From: an uncultured Prevotella sp.
GTDB taxonomy: Bacteria > Bacteroidota > Bacteroidia > Bacteroidales > Bacteroidaceae
Reading direction: 5' to 3'
Length of the DNA: 7,128 nt
NCBI GenBank assembly: GCA_937916405.1
Contig: CALFUF010000104.1
Location: 1 to 7,128, forward strand
The translations under genes and the position numbers were made by a program. Position 1 is the stretch's first letter. Each line of letters opens with the position of its first letter. Shown here piece by piece: positions 1-5,809 of the stretch. Below the pieces are notes generated by a model. That model had not been told where the DNA came from. It ran no database searches and saw nothing but the letters and a program-made list of their open reading frames with translations.

Positions 1-3
1 TGA

Positions 4-1488
4 CTGAAACCGAAGCTGCCTGATATTACTTTTTCCAACCTTACAGGTCGAATAAGTTCATTTACTCTGCCAGATAATATCTCATCAATAGGAAAAGATG
101 CATTTGTAAAACAAAAAAATTATAGTTGGCAAACCGCTCAATTCCACACCTTATATGTAAACAAAGTTACTCAGACGATGCTCGCTGCCTGGGGCGCAGG
201 TTACACACCATTGGCAAAGGAAGGAGATCATTATGTATCACTATTAATGTCAAAGGTGAATCAGGTATCAGCCACGCAGACTACAGTTACCGCAAAAATC
301 ACCAATAAATATGAGGGTGTCACATACAAATGGGGCAACACTATCATTGAAGATGACACATATCTGTTTACTGGCTATATGCCCAATACCGAAAACACCG
401 TCAAGATAGTCGCCTCTATAGGCAATGCAACCTATGAGATGTCTGGCACATTGGTCACCAAAGACTTGGGGCTTGAAATAAGCAGTCATGAAACAGCATC
501 GTCCATTGAAATTCTGGGTAAATATCAAGAAGGCGACGCTACCGTGACAAAGCAGGAGATAAAACTCAATGGCGTGCTTCAAGAGGGAAATACCATCTCC
601 CTAAAAGGACTCGATCCCGATAAGAATTATACTGCAGAATTTACCGTGTATGTGCCCAAGAATACCTGGAGTTCAACACCATACACCTTTACAACCGTCA
701 TTCGCACCGCCACCGCAAACCTTGTTGCTCAACAGCCCAAGGTGGCATCACCTGGTAATGTTGTCGTGGCAGCCACGACCAACCTTGACTATGAAGAAGA
801 GAACGTCGGCTTCGAGTGGAGACGCACCGATTGGACGGACGAGTTTAACTCCAACCGTGGTGTGGCATACCTCTATGAAGGCACCATGGAAGGGTACATA
901 CGCAATCTGAACACGGAGAAACTATGGAAGTTCCGCCCATACTATATCAGCGACAGCGGGCAGACCTATTATGGTGAGTGGCTCGGTCTGGATCCCACGA
1001 ACACAAGTTATTTCGAGCCTACGGTACACACCTATGCCCAGATGCAGGTGGAGGGCAACATGGCCATAGTGAAAGGCTATGTGATGCGTGGTTCCGACAA
1101 TGTGACACAGCAAGGTTTCATATACTGGACGCAGACGGCACAAGTTCGTGCTGCAGCAAGAGTGAAGTCTACAGACATTCCCAGCAATGCACAGATTGTT
1201 GAGGCCAGTGGGAACATCATGACCGCTCAACTAACCAACCTCGAATACAACTCGACCTACTGCTGTGTGGCCTTCGTTAAGACTTCGGAAGGTGAGACAT
1301 TCTATGGCGAACTGCAGACCTTCGAGACAGAAGAGAATCCTACGGGTATTGGCACCGTGTTAGGAACTGGCAAAGTGTGTGAGGTTGCAAGATACGACTT
1401 GCGTGGCCACCGCCTCCAAGGTCCAGAAAAGGGCGTGAACATCATCCGTATGAGTGATGGCTCGACAAAGAAAGTGTTCGTGAAGTAA
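4..1488 (+). CDS. BspA-like LRR / FN3-like surface protein, 3' part
   Basis: Open frame from base 4 to the TAA at 1486-1488; the first ATG is at 178 (436 residues from there). Codons upstream of that ATG still read as protein, including SFTLPDNISSIGKDAF, a typical BspA-type leucine-rich repeat (LRR_5). The ATG at 178 is therefore probably internal and the gene once began further left. An in-frame TGA at 1-3 stands in the way, so this is either a nonsense or frameshift mutation or a sequence-end effect. Numbering from 178, about four beta-rich Ig/FN3-like modules follow (roughly 20-97, 98-175, 177-275, 281-386), some ending in aromatic-rich strands such as GQTYYGEW and GETFYGEL. The last ~35 residues (YDLRGHRLQGPEKGVNIIR, then KKVFVK) resemble the C-terminal signals of Prevotella proteins exported by the type IX system. 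Expected role: cell-surface or secreted adhesion-type protein; the ligand cannot be inferred. Family assignment is good, exact start poor. Confidence 0.8.
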   Translation: MKPKLPDITFSNLTGRISSFTLPDNISSIGKDAFVKQKNYSWQTAQFHTLYVNKVTQTMLAAWGAGYTPLAKEGDHYVSLLMSKVNQVSATQTTVTAKITNKYEGVTYKWGNTIIEDDTYLFTGYMPNTENTVKIVASIGNATYEMSGTLVTKDLGLEISSHETASSIEILGKYQEGDATVTKQEIKLNGVLQEGNTISLKGLDPDKNYTAEFTVYVPKNTWSSTPYTFTTVIRTATANLVAQQPKVASPGNVVVAATTNLDYEEENVGFEWRRTDWTDEFNSNRGVAYLYEGTMEGYIRNLNTEKLWKFRPYYISDSGQTYYGEWLGLDPTNTSYFEPTVHTYAQMQVEGNMAIVKGYVMRGSDNVTQQGFIYWTQTAQVRAAARVKSTDIPSNAQIVEASGNIMTAQLTNLEYNSTYCCVAFVKTSEGETFYGELQTFETEENPTGIGTVLGTGKVCEVARYDLRGHRLQGPEKGVNIIRMSDGSTKKVFVK

Positions 1489-1561
1489 GAGCGTGTACAT
1501 CCAAAGTCACCATATCGTAGCAGATAATGATGAGGAAGCATCTGTGAAGAAGAAGAACTAA

Positions 1562-1600
1562 AAAAACGGGCAGAGAAAGCGAGAATCCCTGCCCGTTTTT
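1562..1600. terminator. bidirectional intrinsic terminator
   Basis: A perfect 12-base-pair inverted repeat: AAAAACGGGCAG at 1562-1573 pairs with CTGCCCGTTTTT at 1589-1600, with a 15-base loop. The GC-rich CGGGCAG core is flanked by A's on the left and T's on the right, so either strand gives a stem followed by a U run. It lies 74 bases after the stop of the rightward gene, which it most likely ends. It could also catch leftward transcripts that pass the cardiolipin synthase gene. Confidence 0.85.
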
Positions 1601-1792
1601 GGTTCAGATATTTTAGTACCAGATTATTCCCTTCAATTCACCTATACAGGAAATAGTCTGACCATAGAAACGGGTGAATATGGAAACATAACAACATTTA
1701 CCAAATAAGCAATGTTTGAAGAGAGGTTCAATAACTTTCTGTTGTTTAATAAGGCATTATGTGCCACATAAAGAGTTGTTACATATTCTGTA

Positions 1793-1818
1793 GAGGGCGT
1801 GCCATTTGACACACCCTC
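1793..1818 (-). terminator. terminator-like hairpin after cardiolipin synthase
   Basis: Read on the minus strand, GAGGGTGTG (1818-1810) pairs with CACGCCCTC (1801-1793) around an 8-base loop, with one U-G wobble; the wobble is a G-U pair only in the leftward transcript. It begins 15 bases past the leftward gene's stop, as expected for a terminator, but no real U run follows (TACAGAAT). Its sequence closely matches the hairpin at 5753-5780, which does have a U run. Confidence 0.55.
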
Positions 1819-1832
1819 AATGCGTTTTATAT

Positions 1833-3272
1833 TTACAGCAGTGGTGACAACAGCCGAGTAACACTTTCCCACAACCGCTTCGTAAATTTCGGATGAATCC
1901 TATGAGGCAGGTCGCTCAATAGGACAGATTGTTCCTGATCATGGAGGAACACGGTCTTCATGCGCAATGCCGTTCCCTCATCGTAGATAAAGGCATTCGC
2001 CTCAAAGTTGTTCTCGAAGGATCGGAAGTCCACATTGGTGGAGCCACTAGTGACAATACTATCGTCGCAAACCATCATCTTGGAATGTAGGAAACCTGTC
2101 TGATAGAGATACACTTGTACCCCTGCCTCATGAATCTCACGGAGGTAAGAGCGGGATGCCCAGTCAGTAAAACGGGCATCAGAACGTAGAGGACAGAGGA
2201 TACGCACATCGACACCTGCCTGTGCCGCTGTCTTAATAGCAAACAACACGGGTTCGTTGGGCAGGAAATAAGGAGTCTCGATATACACATAGCGACGGGC
2301 AGAGAGGATGATACGCACATACCCCTGCATGATTTCAGGATAAGGATTGGTAGGACCACTCGTCACAATCTGTGCGAGACAGTTGTTAGTGGAGAGTGGA
2401 GAGTGGAGAGTGGAGAGTTGGGGGTAATACACACGGTCGGTTATCAGGGTGCGATCGACAAAATACCAGTCGATGAGGAAGGCACGCTGCAGACCATAGA
2501 CCGCTCCTCCTGTCATTCGTAACATAGTATCACGCCATGCCTGCTCTCCCGTTCCTTTCACATAACGGAGGGCGATATTCATACCACCTATATAGCCCGT
2601 CACACCATCAATGACAATCAGCTTTCGGTGGTTACGGTAATTCACCTTACTCGTGAACGAGGGGAAGCGCACAGGCAGATAGGCTGCCACCTCGATTCCC
2701 TCTTCTCGCATTTTCTCAAAGAAGTCATGTCGCACATTCCAGCAGCCCACATCATCATAGATGACACGCACCATCACACCCTGCCGTGCCTTATCGATGA
2801 GGGTGTCAGCCACCAGTCGTCCCAAAGGGTCGTCCTCGATGATATACATATCGATATGGATATGATGCTTCGCTGCCGCAATATCCCGTAACAACTCTGG
2901 GAAGAAAGCATAGCCGTCTGTCATGATGTCCATCTGGTTGTCCTTGAAAGGCAAGGAGAACGACTGGTTGACGAAGAGATCAACAAGTTGTTTCTGCCGC
3001 TCTGGAATCCGTAGGTTCTGCTGCTCCACGAACCCAAGCATCGAGCGTTTCGTCAACTGGTCGAGAGAACGCTGGCTGACCATACGCTCTTTTCGGTGGT
3101 TAATACCAAAGAAAAGATAGAACACGAGTCCGATGATGGGTACGAAGATAATCACCAGTGCCCATGCCATCGTCTTGGCTGGCTGGCGGTTGTCCATCAC
3201 CACATGAATGACAGTCATGGCAATGACTATCCACATGAGGGTTACACCAATAATATATAATAATGACTGCAT
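1833..3272 (-). CDS. cls: cardiolipin synthase (phospholipase D family)
   Basis: 479 residues, close to the E. coli ClsA length (486). The protein condenses two phosphatidylglycerols into cardiolipin plus glycerol at the inner membrane. Two N-terminal membrane segments (about residues 4-25 and 36-56, the PLDc_N region) precede two phospholipase D domains. Both HKD motifs are intact: H215, K217, D222 in HRKLIVID followed by GGMN, and H396, K398, D403 in HSKMMVCD followed by GSTNVDFRS. The C-terminus ends RLLSPLL, much like ClsA (YFFSPLL). The ATG at 3272 is chosen because it opens directly into the first membrane helix and lies 6 bases after the dnaG stop, so it is probably cotranscribed with dnaG. 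Residues 286-295 (LSTLHSPLST), in the linker between the two PLD domains, are encoded by a 7-base tandem repeat and look like a lineage-specific insertion. clsA-like rather than clsB- or clsC-like is an inference from the two membrane helices. Confidence 0.95.
   Translation of the reverse strand: MQSLLYIIGVTLMWIVIAMTVIHVVMDNRQPAKTMAWALVIIFVPIIGLVFYLFFGINHRKERMVSQRSLDQLTKRSMLGFVEQQNLRIPERQKQLVDLFVNQSFSLPFKDNQMDIMTDGYAFFPELLRDIAAAKHHIHIDMYIIEDDPLGRLVADTLIDKARQGVMVRVIYDDVGCWNVRHDFFEKMREEGIEVAAYLPVRFPSFTSKVNYRNHRKLIVIDGVTGYIGGMNIALRYVKGTGEQAWRDTMLRMTGGAVYGLQRAFLIDWYFVDRTLITDRVYYPQLSTLHSPLSTNNCLAQIVTSGPTNPYPEIMQGYVRIILSARRYVYIETPYFLPNEPVLFAIKTAAQAGVDVRILCPLRSDARFTDWASRSYLREIHEAGVQVYLYQTGFLHSKMMVCDDSIVTSGSTNVDFRSFENNFEANAFIYDEGTALRMKTVFLHDQEQSVLLSDLPHRIHPKFTKRLWESVTRLLSPLL
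2388..2418 (-). repeat. heptanucleotide tandem repeat inside cls
   Basis: Plus-strand unit GTGGAGA occurs four times exactly at 2389-2416, with partial units extending the period-7 tract to 2388-2418 (4.4 copies). On the coding strand the unit is TCTCCAC. Seven is not a multiple of three, so gain or loss of one unit would shift the cls frame; three units would keep it. The repeat itself contains no stop codon in any frame. Confidence 0.95.
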
Positions 3273-3278
3273 GTTCCG

Positions 3279-5198
3279 CTATCGTCCTAACATTTTACCA
3301 ATCTGCTGGTATAACTCTGACACAGACTTGTACTCGCTCATGAGCTCTTTTATCCGTCCCATATCCTTCTCCGTCTTCATCTCGTTCATAATCTCTTTCT
3401 GACGATTAATCACGATATTATAACGGAAGTCGAGCATCAGATGCTCCACCCGTTGTCGCAAATCCCTTGCTGTCGGCTCTATTTTGTTTTTACTTCCTAA
3501 CTGGTAGTTGTCAACAGCGAGACGATGGGCTAGTTGGCTAATCTCCACGTCAGGATGCTGGGTGAAATAAGTCTCTGCCTTGAAACCTTTCTCTCCAACA
3601 TGATCAACGGTCTCCTGTAGAATACGGTTATAGAGGGGGTTGCTGAAGGAAAGTCCGTCATCTCCGAAGTCAAAAGCGATATACTGGGCGACTGTGAGTC
3701 GGAGGTGTCCGTATTCCTCTGTGTCCTCATTGACAACAACGACATCACCATAACGGATGACTTGTTGGATGAGCAGACGCTCCACTTCTGTTGCTTGCTC
3801 TTGGGGAGTATGCAACCCTATCGGTGACTGGGTGACTGGCACACTCTCTTGCTGGCGACTCTCACGCTCAGCTTCCTTCTGTTGTTCTTCCTTGTTTCCT
3901 GCGATAAACTTATTGGTCTGCGAGATCAGAGTCCGCTCGTCAACATTCAGACGGCGAGCACAGTCTGAGATATAGATGGAACGCTCCACGGGGTCTGGGA
4001 TGACACTGACTGAGCGCACGATGGAGTTGATAGCCTCAGCTCGTTTGATGGGGTCTTTCACACCCTTCAATAACAAGTCAGTCTTAAACTCGATGAAATC
4101 GGTCTGGTGCTCCTCGATATAATCCTTGAACTCTGTCGCTGTATGCTTACGGGCAAATGAATCGGGGTCGTCACCATCGGGCAGCAACAGTACCTTCACC
4201 TTCATCCCCTCTTGCAACAACATGTCCGTTCCTCGCATGGCGGCATGGATACCTGCCTCATCACCATCATAAAGCAACGTGATATTCTGGGTGAAACGAT
4301 GTAACAGACGAATCTGATAGACAGAGAGTGCCGTACCTGAGTTTGCCACCACATTCTCCAGTCCACACTGGTGCATGGCTATCACATCGGTATAGCCCTC
4401 CACCATATATACTCGCTCTTCCTTGACAATCGCTTTCTTCGCCTGATAGATACCATACAGTTCACGCTCCTTATGGTAGATCTCCGAGTCAGGCGAGTTG
4501 ACATATTTCTGCTGCACTCCTTTCGTGGCGGCATCTAGCTTACGACCACCAAAAGCGACAACCTTACCACTGACATTCAACCATGGGAAGATAGCACGAC
4601 CAGCAAAGCGGTCGTAGATACCTCGCTCGTTCTCGATACACAAACCCGTCTTAACCAGGAACTCATCCTTATAGCCTTTACGACGAGCCTCTTTCACCAA
4701 AGCATCACGCTTGGTAAGGGCAAAACCCAACTGGAACTTCTGGATGATATCGTCACGGATGCCGCGACTGCGGAAATACTGCTTACCGATAGCTTGTCCG
4801 TCAACATCGTTATTCAGTATCTCATGGAAATACTGACATGCCCACTCGTTGACGACAAACATCGACTCTCGCTCGCTCTGCTCCTTCTTCTCCTCGTCAG
4901 AGATCTCACGCTCCTGTATCTCAATATTATATTTCTTTGCCAACCAGCGTAATGCCTCCGGATAGGTGATCTGCTCATGCTTCATCAGGAAGTTGATGGC
5001 ATTACCTCCCTCTCCACAAGCGAAACAATGACAGATTTGTTTGGAGGGCGACACCATGAACGACGGGGTCTTGTCGTCATGGAAAGGGCATAGTCCCTTA
5101 TAGTTAACTCCCGCTTTGCGGAGGTTAACGAACTCGCCCACCACATCCACGATATTGGTGGCATCCATTATTTTATCGATGGTCGCCCTGTCAATCAT
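3279..5198 (-). CDS. dnaG: DNA primase DnaG
   Basis: 639 residues from the ATG at 5198. DnaG makes the RNA primers for lagging-strand and restart synthesis, working with the replicative helicase DnaB. Domains in order: an N-terminal CHC2 zinc finger with C37, H40, C58 and C61; the RNA-polymerase basic domain (GRAIFPW, GGRKLD, YVNSP, about 125-250); the TOPRIM catalytic centre with E267 in EGYTDVI and D311/D313 in YDGDEAG; a charged Q/E-rich linker (about 435-465); and a C-terminal helical region (about 470-639) expected to bind DnaB. A longer frame reaches 5258, but the extra 20 codons run back through the promoter and lack family resemblance, while MIDRATID is the usual Bacteroidales start. 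The stop is TAG at 3281-3279, 6 bases before cls. All key residues are present and the gene looks intact. Confidence 0.97.
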   Translation of the reverse strand: MIDRATIDKIMDATNIVDVVGEFVNLRKAGVNYKGLCPFHDDKTPSFMVSPSKQICHCFACGEGGNAINFLMKHEQITYPEALRWLAKKYNIEIQEREISDEEKKEQSERESMFVVNEWACQYFHEILNNDVDGQAIGKQYFRSRGIRDDIIQKFQLGFALTKRDALVKEARRKGYKDEFLVKTGLCIENERGIYDRFAGRAIFPWLNVSGKVVAFGGRKLDAATKGVQQKYVNSPDSEIYHKERELYGIYQAKKAIVKEERVYMVEGYTDVIAMHQCGLENVVANSGTALSVYQIRLLHRFTQNITLLYDGDEAGIHAAMRGTDMLLQEGMKVKVLLLPDGDDPDSFARKHTATEFKDYIEEHQTDFIEFKTDLLLKGVKDPIKRAEAINSIVRSVSVIPDPVERSIYISDCARRLNVDERTLISQTNKFIAGNKEEQQKEAERESRQQESVPVTQSPIGLHTPQEQATEVERLLIQQVIRYGDVVVVNEDTEEYGHLRLTVAQYIAFDFGDDGLSFSNPLYNRILQETVDHVGEKGFKAETYFTQHPDVEISQLAHRLAVDNYQLGSKNKIEPTARDLRQRVEHLMLDFRYNIVINRQKEIMNEMKTEKDMGRIKELMSEYKSVSELYQQIGKMLGR

Positions 5199-5203
5199 AT
5201 GTG

Positions 5204-5235
5204 CAAAGTTAGTAAGATTTGAGAGAAAAACCAAA
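5204..5235 (-). promoter_or_regulatory. dnaG promoter, Bacteroidetes sigma type
   Basis: On the minus strand TTTG (5235-5232, -33 element) is followed after 20 bases by TAACTTTG (5211-5204), an exact match to the Bacteroidetes -7 consensus TAnnTTTG. Only CACAT (5203-5199) separates it from the dnaG ATG, so transcription should start at or within a few bases of the start codon. Match and spacing are seen directly; the start point is inferred. Confidence 0.75.
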
Positions 5236-5251
5236 TATATTTTTGGTTTTC
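5226..5251. promoter_or_regulatory. inverted repeat joining divergent -33 elements
   Basis: AAAACCAAA at 5227-5235 is the exact reverse complement of TTTGGTTTT at 5242-5250, separated by TATATT. Each arm carries the TTTG -33 element of one of the two divergent promoters, which makes the centre of the intergenic region nearly symmetric. It may be no more than mirrored promoter elements with AT-rich flanks, or a shared operator for a dimeric regulator. Confidence 0.6.
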
Positions 5252-5273
5252 TGCTCACTTATTCATATCTTTG
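5242..5273 (+). promoter_or_regulatory. promoter of the small secreted-protein gene
   Basis: TTTG at 5242-5245, a 20-base spacer, then TATCTTTG at 5266-5273, an exact TAnnTTTG match. The ATG at 5299 is 25 bases further, giving a predicted leader of about 20 bases with no Shine-Dalgarno sequence, normal for this phylum. The intact promoter suggests the downstream gene may still be transcribed despite its internal stop. Confidence 0.75.
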
Positions 5274-5298
5274 CAACGTGCAATTTAAACCAAAGACT

Positions 5299-5709
5299 AT
5301 GACCAGAACCATTCTATTCACTATGATTTGCTTGTTAGGACTCAGTAACGCACAGGCTCAGGACAAGAGTGAGCGTATCAAAGAGATACGCAAGATGTAT
5401 GCGGAGGCAAAGGAACTGATTGCCAATAACGGTAAAGACGGTCATCCTGCCAAGGACATGGAGATTTCTTACAATTAAATCGTCAGCATCGAGCACGATA
5501 TCTATAATGAGGGGACACTCAATTTCTATTTCGACGAACATCGCAAAGTCAATACGAACGATGGCTCATTCCATGCTTATGAGCAGCCTTACTTCATCAC
5601 TTATTATAACACCGTTCATGGACATGAGTGCTTTCGTGAGCAGCTGTTTGATCCCAAAACGGGAATACTCACCTTCGCTTTTGTAAAGTACAAAAACTTT
5701 ACGACATAA
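5299..5709 (+). pseudogene. small exported protein, interrupted by in-frame TAA
   Basis: The ATG at 5299 opens a clear signal peptide (MTRTILFTMICLLGLSNAQA, likely cut after AQA), then a charged helix (SERIKEIRKMYAEAKELI). The frame stops at TAA 5476-5478 after 59 residues, but the same frame continues as good coding sequence to TAA 5707-5709: IVSIEHDIYNEGTLNFYFDE, then EQPYFITYYNTVHGHECFRE, then KTGILTFAFVKYKNF. Joined, the product would be 136 residues. One substitution (for example CAA or AAA to TAA) explains the break. The join resembles hypothetical periplasmic proteins of Bacteroidales that share the signal peptide plus RIKEIRKMYAEAKE start; function unknown. The C-terminus may also be short, because it ends right after FVKYKNF. 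A sequencing error is the alternative. It is divergent from dnaG and has its own promoter. Confidence 0.75.
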
Positions 5710-5741
5710 CAAAGCCCTGGCTTGAGAAAGTCGGGGCTTTG
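5710..5741 (+). terminator. strong hairpin after the small gene
   Basis: CAAAGCCCTGGCTT (5710-5723) pairs with AAGTCGGGGCTTTG (5728-5741) over 14 pairs, including two G-U pairs, and is closed by the GNRA-type loop GAGA. It starts right after the stop codon at 5707-5709. There is no U run on the plus strand (CGTAAAAA follows), so it may act as a weak terminator or as an RNA-stabilising 3' end. Confidence 0.6.
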
Positions 5742-5744
5742 CGT

Positions 5745-5780
5745 AAAAAAAAGAGGATGTGCCTATTTTGACACACCCTC
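5745..5780 (-). terminator. intrinsic terminator of the FISUMP gene
   Basis: Read leftward, GAGGGTGTG (5780-5772) pairs with CACATCCTC (5761-5753) with one G-U pair and a 10-base loop, followed by eight U's (5752-5745). It lies 30 bases past the stop of the leftward gene. It is a good intrinsic terminator and is near-identical to the hairpin after cardiolipin synthase. Confidence 0.85.
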
Positions 5781-5809
5781 CTATTTTATCCGTTTTATGG
5801 CCAATGGAA

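Larger units (their letters stand above)
1489..1832. other. convergent intergenic region, no gene
   Basis: The 344 bases between two converging genes hold a bidirectional terminator (1562-1600), a hairpin just past the leftward gene (1793-1818) and a 7-base-arm palindrome, TTATGTG-C-CACATAA (1757-1771). Two short open stretches read like protein but lack a convincing start: codons 1493-1558 (22 residues ending SVKKKN) and 1607-1687 (ends GEYGNITTFTK). The second lies in a frame that runs straight through the terminator, so I do not call either a gene. They may be chance or remnants of an older reading frame. Confidence 0.6.

Noticed and set aside
268..582. 104-residue leftward frame within the LRR/FN3-like gene
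   Set aside because: It is a shadow of the coding strand, with no signal, motif or promoter.
1493..1561. 22-codon frame starting GTG right after the LRR/FN3-like gene
   Set aside because: It is too short, with no start signal or recognisable family; probably chance.
1642..1872. 76-residue leftward frame overlapping the cls 3' end
   Set aside because: It crosses the cls stop region and its terminator hairpin and has no recognisable domain or promoter.
2841..2875. AT-rich, repeat-like stretch with several GATAT and CATAT words
   Set aside because: It is explained by the conserved coding segment HHIHIDMYIIEDD of cardiolipin synthase.
5199..5258. 20-codon N-terminal extension of DnaG (start at 5258)
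   Set aside because: It overlaps both promoter elements of dnaG, and the family normally begins at MIDxATID; the ATG at 5198 fits better.
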